Below are positions 36,609 to 45,726 of a DNA stretch of 64,000 bases, one piece after another. Position 1 is the stretch's first letter. Every line of letters begins with the position of its first letter. This stretch comes from Paludibacteraceae bacterium (GTDB lineage Bacteria; Bacteroidota; Bacteroidia; Bacteroidales; Paludibacteraceae), in the NCBI GenBank assembly GCA_031292565.1, contig JARLGW010000001.1, positions 744,001-808,000 on the forward strand, written 5' to 3'. A program made the position numbers and the translations under genes. The notes below the pieces were generated by a model. The model was not told where the DNA came from. It saw only the letters and a list, made by a program, of their open reading frames with translations, and did no database searches.

Positions 36609-36696
36609 GAGAGTGTAGATTAATTAAACAAAACAAGGACGGAGTTTCCGTCCTTGCAAAAATAAGCATTTTATAATAAACTATTGTATGTTTGCA

Positions 36697-37155
36697 TTAA
36701 AACGGAAGGTCATCCGTAGAATTTTCCGTTGGTGCGTTGAACGAGGTGGGTTCCACGGGTGCCTGAACAGGTGTTGCCTGTGGTACAGCGGCCGTTTGTG
36801 TTCCTTCTGCACCTTCAGGCCGACGGGGTGAACCGTAAAATTCAATTCTATCGGCAACAATTTCGGTTATATAACGTCTTATTCCATCTTTTTCATAATC
36901 TCTATATCTAAGCTTTCCTTCCACTAGCACCGAAGAGCCTTTCTTTACATGTTTTTCCACAAAAGTAGCTTGGTCTCTTCTCACTACTACATTATGCCAG
37001 TCGGTTCGTTCAGGTACTTGAGTGCCATTAGGCAGCGTATAACCTCTTTCGTTTGTAGCAACGGTGAGATTAGCTTGTACGTTCCCATTGTCAAAATACT
37101 TCACGTCAGGGTCTTTTCCCACATTACCGATTAAAATTACTTTGTTTAATGACAT
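36697..37155 (-). CDS. ssb: Single-stranded DNA-binding protein SSB
   Basis: A 152-residue protein. Residues 1-110 are the OB fold, starting MSLNKVILIGNVGKDPDVKY and including TDWHNVVV. A flexible Pro/Ala/Thr-rich linker follows, and the C-terminal tip DDLPF is the acidic end that recruits repair and replication partners. It lies between mutY and gldE on the same strand, with gaps of 81 and 88 bases, an order common in the phylum. Confidence 0.97.
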   Translation of the reverse strand: MSLNKVILIGNVGKDPDVKYFDNGNVQANLTVATNERGYTLPNGTQVPERTDWHNVVVRRDQATFVEKHVKKGSSVLVEGKLRYRDYEKDGIRRYITEIVADRIEFYGSPRRPEGAEGTQTAAVPQATPVQAPVEPTSFNAPTENSTDDLPF

Positions 37156-37236
37156 TAGTTCTAAGTATTATAAGATTATCTTTTTTTGTTTTTAGAAATG
37201 TAAAAATAAGACTTTGATTTGAATTTAACAACTATG

Positions 37237-38310
37237 TTAAATATTATTTTTCTGCAAAAACAATTCCGTTAACCGGGACACCGGATAATCCTCTAATCCA
37301 CCTATCTCAATTCTTTCATATCCTTTCAAATTCGCAGAAGCTGCACCGACGGATATTTGGTAAAAACTGGTGTGTATTATCTGGTGGCTCAATACATGTT
37401 TTACCTGATAAACATTTCCGGTTATTTCAACCGCCTGTTGATTGCCGAAAAGAGCCTTGAATTGCTCCATCTGCACCAGTTCCTCCCACCGGACAGCTTT
37501 ACCGGTTTCAATCAACGGAAATTCGTATAAATTGTGCCACACATCCTTTCCGGTACGCTTATTTAAGTAGGTGTAATTGTTTTCACGGATAAATAAATAA
37601 TTAAAAAAACGCTCCCGTTGTTTCAGCTTTTGTTCTTTCTTGGGGAAATCGGTGATGGAATCGGTTAAATAGGCCACACAAAAATTATTCAGCACGCACT
37701 GCCCACAGGCGGGCGACATGGGCACACATTGCAACGCCCCAAACTCCATGATGGCTTGATTGTGGAGCGACGGTTGTTTTTTATCCAGCAAATCGGTAGC
37801 CAACAGGGTAAACTCTTTTTTGCCTTTAACGGAATCAATAGGTGTATCAATTCCAAAAATACGAGCTAATACCCGGAACACATTTCCATCCACCACGGCA
37901 TAAGCCTCGTTATAAGCAAACGAAGTAATGGCGGCAGCCGTGTAATCGCCAATACCCTTTAATAAAAGGATGTCTTTATGGTCGGTGGGGAAAATGCCAT
38001 TATGCTTTTCCACGATCATTCTGGCCGCAGCATGAATATTGCGTGCACGGCTGTAATAACCCAAGCCTTGCCATAGCTTGAGAATCTCGATTTCATCGGC
38101 ATTAGCAAGGGCTTTTACATCGGGAAATCGCTCTATAAACCTCAAATAGTAGTTTAACCCTTGATTTACACGAGTTTGTTGCAATATGATTTCAGACAGC
38201 CATATCTTGTACGGATCGGTAGTTTCACGCCACGGAAGTTCCCGCTTGTTATTTTCATACCATTTAGTTATTATCGGGCTGAACGATTGCAATATATTGT
38301 TTGACAACAT
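37237..38310 (-). CDS. mutY: A/G-specific adenine glycosylase MutY
   Basis: A 357-residue base-excision enzyme that removes adenine opposite 8-oxoguanine. It has the N-terminal LPWRETTDPYKIWLSEIILQ start, the helix-hairpin-helix LLKGIGDYTAAAI with the catalytic Asp in YAVVDGNVFRVLAR, and the [4Fe-4S] ligands C-x6-C-x2-C-x5-C in CVPMSPACGQCVLNNFC. The C-terminal 130 residues form the NUDIX-like 8-oxoG recognition domain. A TATCTTTG element on the minus strand at 38344-38351 is its probable promoter. Confidence 0.97.
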   Translation of the reverse strand: MLSNNILQSFSPIITKWYENNKRELPWRETTDPYKIWLSEIILQQTRVNQGLNYYLRFIERFPDVKALANADEIEILKLWQGLGYYSRARNIHAAARMIVEKHNGIFPTDHKDILLLKGIGDYTAAAITSFAYNEAYAVVDGNVFRVLARIFGIDTPIDSVKGKKEFTLLATDLLDKKQPSLHNQAIMEFGALQCVPMSPACGQCVLNNFCVAYLTDSITDFPKKEQKLKQRERFFNYLFIRENNYTYLNKRTGKDVWHNLYEFPLIETGKAVRWEELVQMEQFKALFGNQQAVEITGNVYQVKHVLSHQIIHTSFYQISVGAASANLKGYERIEIGGLEDYPVSRLTELFLQKNNI

Positions 38311-38404
38311 GTTAATAAATCAAATTAAATAAGGTAATGCTGACAAAGATATGCTCATTTTCGTGAAAAACAGGTTGATTTCATAAAATTAATAGAACAA
38401 AATT

Positions 38405-38434
38405 TTTGTAGGATAATTAAATGTTCTATATTTG
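38405..38434 (+). promoter_or_regulatory. Promoter for the second HU gene
   Basis: TTTG at 38405-38408, an 18-base spacer and TATATTTG at 38427-38434 make one of the best Bacteroidota promoter matches in the window. The ATG is 62 bases after the element. Confidence 0.65.
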
Positions 38435-38496
38435 CAAACCCAAAAAATATGGTTATAAAGCATTCAAAAATAATTAATTTATAAAACTTTACGAAA

Positions 38497-38772
38497 ATGA
38501 CAAAGGCTGATATTGTAAATGAGATTGCCAAAGAAACAGGAATCGACAAACTCACTGTTCTTAAAACAGTGGAAGCATTTATGGATAATGTAAAAGATTC
38601 ATTAGCTAAAGGTGATAATGTATATTTAAGAGGTTTTGGTAGTTTTGTTGTTAAAAAGAGAGCTCAAAAAACTGCTCGTAATATTTCTAAAAACACAACT
38701 ATAATTATCCCGGAACATAGTATCCCTTCATTTAAGCCTGCAAAAACATTTGTTAGTGTTGTAAAGAAATAA
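38497..38772 (+). CDS. HU/IHF family DNA-binding protein
   Basis: A 91-residue nucleoid protein. The dimerisation helices (MTKADIVNEIAKETGIDKLT) are followed by LRGFGSFVVKKRAQKTARNI and the DNA-intercalating arm with PEHSIPSFKPAK. The IIPEHSIPSFKPAK form is the one found in Bacteroidota HU/IHF-beta-like proteins. It is followed after 46 bases by a tiny basic protein gene. Confidence 0.95.
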   Translation: MTKADIVNEIAKETGIDKLTVLKTVEAFMDNVKDSLAKGDNVYLRGFGSFVVKKRAQKTARNISKNTTIIIPEHSIPSFKPAKTFVSVVKK

Positions 38773-38818
38773 TCATAAAAAAAGAAAGAAGTTTTAGTTT
38801 TATTAAAATATTATAGAT

Positions 38819-38911
38819 ATGCCAAGCGGAAAGAAAAAAAAGAGACATAAAATGTCCACTCACAAAAGAAAAAAACAATTAAGAAAAAATAGACATAAAA
38901 AGAAAAAATAA
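38819..38911 (+). CDS. 30-residue Lys/Arg-rich protein (AURKAIP1/COX24-like)
   Basis: The frame ATG 38819 to TAA 38911 encodes MPSGKKKKRHKMSTHKRKKQ followed by LRKNRHKKKK. It has 20 Lys or Arg residues of 30 and no acidic residue. The KRHKMxTHKRKKxLRKNRHKKK pattern matches the short proteins annotated in Bacteroidota as AURKAIP1/COX24 domain proteins, relatives of mitoribosomal mS38. A ribosome-associated role is likely by that homology but unproven. It lies between HU and rng and is too short for common gene callers. A hairpin terminator follows at 39038. Confidence 0.8.
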   Translation: MPSGKKKKRHKMSTHKRKKQLRKNRHKKKK

Positions 38912-39037
38912 AATTTTCTTTTTATCGGTCTAGTCTGCCAAGTTTAAAACCAAATAAGGCAGAATTGTATTGATAAGGATTTATCAGAAATTTAAATAGT
39001 TTTTTGAGTAGCAAGAGTCCTTAGTTTAAAAGATTAT

Positions 39038-39083
39038 AAAAAACAAGCTTAAAGTAAACTCTATTCCTTTAAGTTTGTTTTTT
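39038..39083 (+). terminator. Terminator before rng
   Basis: A 17-bp stem with one G-U pair (39038-39054 with 39067-39083) has a 12-base loop and ends in a T run. It closes the HU-small protein transcript. The 38912-39037 stretch before it holds only a minor CTGCC/GGCAG hairpin. Confidence 0.8.
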
Positions 39084-39120
39084 GTTTATACACATATTAT
39101 TTACATAAAGAAAAGTATTA

Positions 39121-40698
39121 GTGAATAGCGAATTAGTAGTTGATGTACAGCAGTCGGAAGTTTCGATTGCCCTATTAGAAGACAAAAATCTTGTTGAATT
39201 AAACAAGGAAGGTCGTCTGTCTGATTCGTTTTCCGTTGGAGATATTTACTTGGGTAAGGTCAAAAAGATTATGCCCGGATTGAATGCAGCATTCGTTGAC
39301 GTAGGTTACGAAAAAGACGCATTCCTTCACTACCTCGATTTGGGGCCACAGTTCAGTAGCTTACAAAACTTCTTAAAGCACACACTTTCCGACAGAAAAA
39401 AAGTTCCGGTAATAACAAAAAAAATGATATTACCCGATATTGACAAAAACGGTACAATATCAGAAATTTTAACTGGAGGACAAGATATTTTGGTTCAAAT
39501 AGCCAAAGAACCAATTTCCACCAAAGGGCCTCGGTTAACTTCCGAAATATCAATAGCAGGTCGTTATTTAGTACTTATCCCATTCTCGGATAAAGTTTCA
39601 GTTTCACAAAAAATTAAATCCAACGAGGAACGAACAAGGCTTAAACAGCTGATACAAAGCATTAAGCCTAAAAACTTCGGCGTTATTATCCGTACCGTGG
39701 CCGAGGACAAACGGGTAGCTGAATTGGACAATGAATTGAAGGTATTGGTAAACAGATGGGACGAAGCCGTTATCAAGATACAACAATCGAGAGGCATAAC
39801 TCTTATTTGCGAAGAAATGGGACGTACGGTAGGTATCCTGCGCGATATTTTTAATGCCAATTTCCAAAGCATTCATGTAAACAACGAAACCTATTATCGT
39901 GAAATCCGAGATTATGTAGGATTGATCGACCCCGAAAAAAAGGGAATCGTGAAGCTATATGACGATGCTTTACCTATTTTAGACAATTTCGGAATTACCA
40001 AACAAATAAAATCTTCATTCGGAAAAACGGTTTCATTCAAAAGCGGAGCTTACCTGATTATTGAACAAACAGAAGCCATGCACGTGATAGACGTGAACAG
40101 CGGCAACCGTTCAAAATCCACCAAAGGACAGGAGTTTAACGCACTTGAGGTAAACATGGCTGCCGCCGAAGAGGTGTCGCGCCAATTACGTCTGCGAGAT
40201 ATGGGCGGTATTATTGTGATTGATTTTATCGACATGCAGGAAGGTGAGCATCGCCAAAGGCTATATGACCACATGCGCGAAATGATGTCCAAAGACCGGG
40301 CGAAACACAACATCCTTCCGTTGAGCAAATTCGGGGTGATGCAGATAACCCGTCAGCGAGTGCGTCCCGCCATGTATATTGATATTGAGGAAACCTGCCC
40401 TACCTGCTACGGCAAGGGCAAGATGATGCCCTCTATCCTGTTTACCGACCAGTTGGAACATAAGATAGAATACATGGTGAACAACCTGAAAGTAAAAAAC
40501 TTTACTTTACACGTACACCCGTATGTGGATTCGTTCATTAAAAAAGGATTCTATTCCCTCTATTGGAAATGGAAATTCCGTTATGGTTTTGGTTGCAAAA
40601 TTATTCCGTCGCAACGCTTGGGATTCCTGCAATACAAGTTTTATGATGGAAGTGGAAATGAGTTAGATTTAAAAGAAGAAATAGAAACACGAGCATAA
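39121..40698 (+). CDS. rng: Ribonuclease E/G family protein
   Basis: A 525-residue endoribonuclease of the short RNase G type, involved in rRNA maturation and mRNA turnover. The S1 RNA-binding domain (about 35-125) has GDIYLGKVKKIMPGLNAAFV. The catalytic region has the magnesium aspartates in MHVIDVNSGN and GGIIVIDFIDM, and the zinc-link cysteines are in CPTCYGKGK. The start is GTG at 39121, directly after the upstream terminator, and no better ATG exists. The stop codon lies inside a 50-bp palindrome. Confidence 0.95.
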   Translation: MNSELVVDVQQSEVSIALLEDKNLVELNKEGRLSDSFSVGDIYLGKVKKIMPGLNAAFVDVGYEKDAFLHYLDLGPQFSSLQNFLKHTLSDRKKVPVITKKMILPDIDKNGTISEILTGGQDILVQIAKEPISTKGPRLTSEISIAGRYLVLIPFSDKVSVSQKIKSNEERTRLKQLIQSIKPKNFGVIIRTVAEDKRVAELDNELKVLVNRWDEAVIKIQQSRGITLICEEMGRTVGILRDIFNANFQSIHVNNETYYREIRDYVGLIDPEKKGIVKLYDDALPILDNFGITKQIKSSFGKTVSFKSGAYLIIEQTEAMHVIDVNSGNRSKSTKGQEFNALEVNMAAAEEVSRQLRLRDMGGIIVIDFIDMQEGEHRQRLYDHMREMMSKDRAKHNILPLSKFGVMQITRQRVRPAMYIDIEETCPTCYGKGKMMPSILFTDQLEHKIEYMVNNLKVKNFTLHVHPYVDSFIKKGFYSLYWKWKFRYGFGCKIIPSQRLGFLQYKFYDGSGNELDLKEEIETRA

Positions 40699-40740
40699 AA
40701 AGAAACGGAGACCAATTGGTCTCCGTTTCTTTTTATGCTC
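40691..40740. terminator. Bidirectional terminator, perfect 50-bp palindrome
   Basis: Arms 40691-40715 and 40716-40740 are perfect inverted copies of 25 bp with no spacer. The stop codons of the convergent rng (40696-40698) and pseudouridine synthase (40733-40735) genes sit at mirror positions inside the arms. The A and T runs give a terminator in each direction. Confidence 0.9.
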
Positions 40741-41422
40741 GCACCATACTTTCAAATGCTTTCCATAAATTATCCTGCGGAACAGGGGCAGTAATCTCAA
40801 TCCGTTCTTTGGAAACCGGATGGATAAATTCTACCTTCCGCGCATGCAAGCTAATGCCTCCATCGGGGTTGGAGCGTGGGAAGCCGTATTTTAAATCGCC
40901 CTTAATGGGGCTGCCTATCTTTGCCAGTTGACAACGGATTTGATGATGCCGACCGGTTTCCAAATTTACTTCCAACATGGAATAATTATCCGATCGAGCC
41001 ACCGTTTTATAACTCAAAACGGCTTTTTTTGCGCCTTCTTTATCCACGTCGTAGGCATAGCTTTTATTCTGTTTCTCGTTGCGGATAAGATAATGTATAA
41101 GTGTAGCCTCAGGTTCGGCAGGGGCTGTTTTTACCAAAGCCCAATACGTCTTCTTCACCTCGTGGGTTTGAAACATCTCATTCATGCGGGCTAATGCCTT
41201 ACTGGTTTTGGCAAACAGCACCACTCCACTTGTAGGCCTATCCAGCCGATGGGTTACACCGCAAAACACGTTGCCCGGCTTATTGTATTTTTCCTTCAAA
41301 TAGGCTTTTACCCGTTCGGGCAGCGGTTCGTCGCCCGTCTTATCCCCCTGCACCAGGTCTGAGCCGGTTTTATTTATGGCAATCAGATGATTGTCTTCAT
41401 ATAGAATAGAAATGCTTTCCAT
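40733..41422 (-). CDS. RluA-family pseudouridine synthase
   Basis: A 229-residue RNA pseudouridine synthase. The catalytic motif is HRLDRPTSGVVLFAKT (about 62-77), with the aspartate in HRLD. ETGRHHQIRCQLA is the second family motif. No S4 domain is present, so this is the short RluA/RluC-like form. Target RNA cannot be told. Its start codon overlaps the stop of rlmB by one base, so the two are cotranscribed. Confidence 0.92.
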   Translation of the reverse strand: MESISILYEDNHLIAINKTGSDLVQGDKTGDEPLPERVKAYLKEKYNKPGNVFCGVTHRLDRPTSGVVLFAKTSKALARMNEMFQTHEVKKTYWALVKTAPAEPEATLIHYLIRNEKQNKSYAYDVDKEGAKKAVLSYKTVARSDNYSMLEVNLETGRHHQIRCQLAKIGSPIKGDLKYGFPRSNPDGGISLHARKVEFIHPVSKERIEITAPVPQDNLWKAFESMVRA

Positions 41423-42153
41423 TATCGTTGTTTCAGGGCTTCATAGATTAAAATTCCGGCAGCTACCGATACGTTTAGCGAAGCTATAGTTCCTTTGATG
41501 GGGACACACACCATCTCATCACAGATACGTAGATTTTCGGGTGCAATACCTATATCCTCCGCTCCCATCACGATGGCCAAGGGCACATTGTAATTTGCTT
41601 CGGTATAATTTTGAGCTGCCTTTTCGGTAGCGGCTATTACACTTAGACCTGAGGAGCGCATAAATTTAAGTGCCTCTGTTAAATTGGGTTCTCTACACAC
41701 GGGGATTTTAAGCAAAGCCCCGGCGGAGGTTTTAATGGCATCGGCATTGGATGCCGCACCACCACGCACCGGAATCACGATGGCATCAACGCCTGCACAT
41801 TCGCACGTACGGGCTATGGCTCCAAAGTTACGCACATCGGTAACACTATCAAGCACCACGATAAACGGAGTTTTACCCTGCTCGTAAAGTGTTGGAATTA
41901 TATCTTCAATACGCTGATACACTACGGGGGTGATAAAGGCAATTACCCCTTGATGGTTTTTCATCGTAAGGCGGTTGAGCTTTTCGGTTGGCACTTTTAC
42001 CACGGGCACTTGTTTGCCGGCAAGGGCAGCATAGAGTTCTCTTGACAATTCGTTGCTCATATCCCGGCGGATAAATATTTTGTCAAATTCCTTATCCGCT
42101 TTAATGGCTTCAATCACGGCACGAATGCCAAATATCATGTCTTTTTCTTTCAT
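41422..42153 (-). CDS. rlmB: 23S rRNA 2'-O-methyltransferase RlmB (SpoU family)
   Basis: A 243-residue SPOUT-class methyltransferase. The N-terminal part (about 1-75, IFGIRAVIEAIKADKEFDKI) is the substrate-binding domain. The knotted SAM-binding part has VTDVRNFGAIARTCECAGVD, VMGAEDIGI and PIKGTIASLNVSVAAGILIYE, all SpoU motifs. RlmB methylates G2251 of 23S rRNA in E. coli, and the orthology is inferred from domain layout. It overlaps the downstream pseudouridine synthase gene. Confidence 0.93.
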   Translation of the reverse strand: MKEKDMIFGIRAVIEAIKADKEFDKIFIRRDMSNELSRELYAALAGKQVPVVKVPTEKLNRLTMKNHQGVIAFITPVVYQRIEDIIPTLYEQGKTPFIVVLDSVTDVRNFGAIARTCECAGVDAIVIPVRGGAASNADAIKTSAGALLKIPVCREPNLTEALKFMRSSGLSVIAATEKAAQNYTEANYNVPLAIVMGAEDIGIAPENLRICDEMVCVPIKGTIASLNVSVAAGILIYEALKQR

Positions 42154-42188
42154 GTTGTTATATCTGTTTTTTTATTTTTTCAGTGTAG

Positions 42189-42596
42189 TTAAGCCTGTAT
42201 CCGCTTTTTCAGTTCGCTTATCTTTGCTTCTCTTTCAAGCGAAAAGGTTTTGTCCTTCCCTATTTGAAAAAGCAATGTTTGCAACGACTTCTGATAAAAG
42301 TTGGTAGCCTTGCCTTTGTCCGACAGTTGTGAATAAGTATCCCCTGTTTGATAAAGTATTTCGGCTAAATAACCTAGGTAGGAAACATTTAGGTTGTATG
42401 TTTCCAATAAGCTTTGAAATTCTGCTTCCGTCATGCTCTGAAGTGAAAGCAAATCCAGCGAAAGCAATTCGGTATAAGCCTCATCGGCCAAGCGCAAGGC
42501 ATCTTCGGGGAAACCTTTTTCGCGGAAACCCATCATGGCTGTTATTACACGATTCAGCTTCTCGATAAACTTTAATAAATAATCTTCTTTAGGCAT
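42189..42596 (-). CDS. Uncharacterised helical protein (DUF6483-like)
   Basis: A 135-residue, mostly alpha-helical protein rich in Leu, Glu and Tyr (MPKEDYLLKFIEKLNRVI at the start). Residues about 90-125 resemble a TPR helix pair (YQTGDTYSQLSDKGKATNFY). It has no signal peptide or catalytic motif that I recognise. It may belong to the DUF6483 group. The ATG at 42596 is chosen, and an upstream ATG at 42638 would add 14 residues without conserved character. It lies 36 bases before rlmB on the same strand. Confidence 0.6.
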   Translation of the reverse strand: MPKEDYLLKFIEKLNRVITAMMGFREKGFPEDALRLADEAYTELLSLDLLSLQSMTEAEFQSLLETYNLNVSYLGYLAEILYQTGDTYSQLSDKGKATNFYQKSLQTLLFQIGKDKTFSLEREAKISELKKRIQA

Positions 42597-42696
42597 GGTA
42601 TGCTTGTATGTTTGCAAAGGTAAATAAAAATGTGCCAATGTGCTAATTGTGGTTTCAAGCTTGGCGGTTTATCTGGAAAAATGCTTCGTTTTTATC

Positions 42697-42704
42697 TATC
42701 TTTG
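42697..42704 (+). promoter_or_regulatory. -7 element for the EamA transporter gene
   Basis: TATCTTTG, 28 bases before the ATG at 42732. It excludes the longer open frame starting at 42630, because the RNA would start after that codon. Confidence 0.5.
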
Positions 42705-42731
42705 CGGTTCCATAAAGATATACCAGAGATT

Positions 42732-43616
42732 ATGAATTATGTAGGAGAAACGGCTGCCGTGGGGGTTGCCATCAGCTGGACGGCCAGTGCGTTGTTTTTT
42801 GAGCGGGCGGGCAACAGCATGGGTTCGTTGGTGCTGAATCTGTTACGAATCGGGTTGGCTATCGTTTTACTCGGACTGGCAACGCTCTTTACGCGAGGCA
42901 CCTTTTTGCCCACCGATGCCGGTGCACAGCAATGGATTTGGCTATCGCTATCGGGCTTCGTGGGTTTCTTCCTGGGCGATTTATGTTTGTTCCGCTCGTA
43001 CGTGGTGGTAGGTGCTCGCATGGCTCAACTTACTATGACCCTGGCTCCTATCCTCACCGCCTTAATCGGCTTCCTGCTGCTTGGCGAAACGCTTTCCTTT
43101 CATAAAATAATGGCTATCATGCTGGTAGTAGGTGGTATTATCATGGCCATGCTGGGCAAAAGGGGCAATAAGCTGAAATTCAACGTGTCGTTCAAAGGTT
43201 TCCTGTTGGCCTTAGGCGGAGCTGCAGGACAGGCTATCGGTTTGGTTTTCAGTAAAAAAGGAATTGGTAATTACGACCCCATGGCTGCCACTCAAATACG
43301 TGCCATTACCGGGTTCGGATGCTTCGTTCTCCTGCTCACTGTTATTCGGTTTTGGCCAAAGGTGTGGAAGGCGGTGCACAGTGCGGGTGACATGAAAGAT
43401 ATGTTTTGGGGTACGGTATTCGGCCCCGTGGTAGGTGTTTCGTTGTCGCTGTTTGCCGTGCAGCACACCAGCACCGGCATCGCGGCTACCCTGATGGGCT
43501 TGGTTCCTATTTTTATTATATTCCCCTCGGTTATCATCTTGAAGCAAAAAGTAACGCCAACACAAATTATCGGTTCAATAATCAGTGTCGGCGGTAGTGT
43601 TTTTTTCTTTATGTAG
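42732..43616 (+). CDS. EamA/DMT family transporter
   Basis: A 294-residue inner-membrane protein with ten predicted transmembrane helices in two EamA repeats (about 5-140 and 155-294). It has the family features GLATLF, FFLGDLCLFRSYVVVGARMA and LLLGETLSFHKIMAIMLVVG. Drug/metabolite transporters of this type export amino acids, nucleotides or other small molecules. The substrate is unknown. The second EamA gene at 61369 is a distant paralogue. Confidence 0.9.
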   Translation: MNYVGETAAVGVAISWTASALFFERAGNSMGSLVLNLLRIGLAIVLLGLATLFTRGTFLPTDAGAQQWIWLSLSGFVGFFLGDLCLFRSYVVVGARMAQLTMTLAPILTALIGFLLLGETLSFHKIMAIMLVVGGIIMAMLGKRGNKLKFNVSFKGFLLALGGAAGQAIGLVFSKKGIGNYDPMAATQIRAITGFGCFVLLLTVIRFWPKVWKAVHSAGDMKDMFWGTVFGPVVGVSLSLFAVQHTSTGIAATLMGLVPIFIIFPSVIILKQKVTPTQIIGSIISVGGSVFFFM

Positions 43617-43642
43617 ATCGTATCTTAATCCGAAGCTAAATT

Positions 43643-45580
43643 TTACGTGTTCTTTATTTTTTCCAGTTCCTCGGTAGAAACTCCCCACTCGTACATTTGT
43701 TTCTCAAGCTCATGTTTTTTATTTTCATACGTTTTAAGCAGAGTTCCGTCGGCAGCTTTTTCCGGGATTAACAATTGGGCTTCAATGTCTTTTATCTCCG
43801 TTTCCAGAGAGATTATTTTTTTCTCAGCCTGCTCCACTGCTCGTTCGGCTTTTTTTATCTGCCGGCTCAGTTCTTTGCGGGCTTCGTAGCTAAGTTTGCT
43901 TCCCGTGTTTTTTTCGTTGTCAATAATTTTTGTGGGTTGCACGCGCAGGCTTACTTCCAATTCTTTCAGGCTATCCATTTTCTTGGTTTGCAGGAACTCG
44001 TAAATACCGCACAAATGTTCGCGCACCTTCTTGTTGCCAAACTCATATACTTTGTTTACCAGCCCGTCCAAAAATTCACGGTCGTGGGACACCACGATAA
44101 CCGTACCGTCAAAAGCCTTGATAGCTTCTTTCAGCACATCCTTACTTAGCATGTCGAGGTGATTGGTGGGCTCATCCAGTATAAGCAAATTCACAGGCTC
44201 AAGCAGCAGGCGTATCATTGCCAACCGACTGCGTTCGCCGCCCGAAAGCACCTTCACCTTCTTGTCAGAAGCTTCGCCTCCAAACATGAATGCACCTAGA
44301 ATATCGCGAATGCGGGTACGAATATCTCCTACCGCCACGTAATCGATGGTTTCAAACACGGTTTTGGTTTCATCCAGCAGGCTGGCCTGGTTCTGTGCAA
44401 AATAGCCTATCTTCACGTTGTGCCCTAGTTTCATGGTGCCGCTGTATGCCACTTCGTCCATGATACATTTCACCAAGGTGGATTTTCCTTCGCCGTTTTT
44501 CCCCACGAAAGCCACTTTCTCGCCCCGGTTAATGATTAAGCCCACGTTGTCCAAAATTATTTTGTCGCCATAAGCTTTTGTCAGGTTCTCTATTTCCACG
44601 GGAATGCTGCCCGAACGGGGTGCGGGTGGAAATTTAAGATTCAACCGCGAATTATCTTCCAAATCTACTTCCAGGCGTTCCACCTTGTCAAGTTGCTTGA
44701 TGCGCGATTGCACCTGCACGGATTTGGTAGCCTTATAGCGAAAGCGTTCAATAAAGTCCTCCGTTTCGGCTATCATCTTTTGCTGGTTTTCATACGCGCG
44801 TATTTGCTGCTCACGGCGTTCCTTGCGCAGTTCTATATATTTATCGTAGTTTACCTTGTAATCAGCTATTTTACCTAACGATATTTCTATGGTTCTATTG
44901 GTAATGGCATTGATAAAAGCCCGGTCGTGCGAAACCAAAATAACGGCACCACCACAGGTAGCCAAAAAGTTTTCGAGCCACTGTATGGATTCGATGTCAA
45001 GGTGGTTGGTAGGCTCATCCAGCAGCAACACATCAGAGTGCTGAAGCAAGATTTTGGCCAGTTCTATACGCATACGCCATCCGCCGCTAAATTCGGTTGT
45101 CTGCCTGTCGAAGTCAGCCCGCGTGAAGCCTAGCCCAAGTAACGTTTTTTCCACATCCGCCTTGGAATCAGCACCACCCATCATGTTCATCTTTTCGGTT
45201 TCCTGTGAAAGACGGTCAATCAAGTCCATGTAGCTTTCGGTTTCATAATCAGTCCGGTCAATCATCTCCTGGGTAAGCTCATCAATCAGGCGTTGTTGCT
45301 CAAAGATGCTTGAAAAAGCGGTTTCGGCTTCTTCCATCACGGTGTTTCCATCGTTGTGAATCATATGCTGCGGAAGGTATCCTATTTTCTCACCCGGCGA
45401 AACAACGATATTGCCCGAAGTAGGTTTTTGAATGCCTGCAAATATTTTCAACATGGTACTTTTACCTGCACCGTTTTTGCCTACCAAGGCTATTTTATCT
45501 TTAGGATTAACGAGAAAGGAAATGTCATCAAATAGTGTGTGACCACTAAATTCAACTCTAAGTTGTTCTACCGAAATCAT
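43643..45580 (-). CDS. ABC-F family ATPase
   Basis: A 645-residue soluble protein with two ATP-binding cassettes and no membrane domain, the mark of ABC-F translation factors. The first cassette has GKNGAGKST and FSGGWRMRIELAK. The second has GKNGEGKST and LSGGERSRLAM, and both have LDEPTNHLD. The interdomain linker (about 235-310) and a C-terminal coiled coil (about 555-640) are present. Family members act at the ribosomal E site. Whether this one gives antibiotic protection cannot be told. Confidence 0.94.
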   Translation of the reverse strand: MISVEQLRVEFSGHTLFDDISFLVNPKDKIALVGKNGAGKSTMLKIFAGIQKPTSGNIVVSPGEKIGYLPQHMIHNDGNTVMEEAETAFSSIFEQQRLIDELTQEMIDRTDYETESYMDLIDRLSQETEKMNMMGGADSKADVEKTLLGLGFTRADFDRQTTEFSGGWRMRIELAKILLQHSDVLLLDEPTNHLDIESIQWLENFLATCGGAVILVSHDRAFINAITNRTIEISLGKIADYKVNYDKYIELRKERREQQIRAYENQQKMIAETEDFIERFRYKATKSVQVQSRIKQLDKVERLEVDLEDNSRLNLKFPPAPRSGSIPVEIENLTKAYGDKIILDNVGLIINRGEKVAFVGKNGEGKSTLVKCIMDEVAYSGTMKLGHNVKIGYFAQNQASLLDETKTVFETIDYVAVGDIRTRIRDILGAFMFGGEASDKKVKVLSGGERSRLAMIRLLLEPVNLLILDEPTNHLDMLSKDVLKEAIKAFDGTVIVVSHDREFLDGLVNKVYEFGNKKVREHLCGIYEFLQTKKMDSLKELEVSLRVQPTKIIDNEKNTGSKLSYEARKELSRQIKKAERAVEQAEKKIISLETEIKDIEAQLLIPEKAADGTLLKTYENKKHELEKQMYEWGVSTEELEKIKNT

Positions 45581-45606
45581 GAAATTCTTATTTAATTTTT
45601 ACGCTA

Positions 45607-45614
45607 CAAAGATA
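45607..45614 (-). promoter_or_regulatory. -7 element for the ABC-F gene
   Basis: TATCTTTG on the minus strand, 26 bases before the ATG at 45580. Confidence 0.45.
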
Positions 45615-45705
45615 CGAGAAGAAAACAAGTTAGGAAATAAAGAAGGTATTAGCAGAAGTTTTTAAGTTTTCTTGAATTTAAAAATAGAAAATATAATGAT
45701 TTTTC

Positions 45706-45713
45706 TATCTTTG
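45706..45713 (+). promoter_or_regulatory. -7 element for the tRNA pair
   Basis: TATCTTTG, 13 bases before the 5' end of tRNA-Arg. The two tRNAs share this promoter and the terminator at 45891. Confidence 0.55.
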
Positions 45714-45726
45714 CATCACCAAAGAA

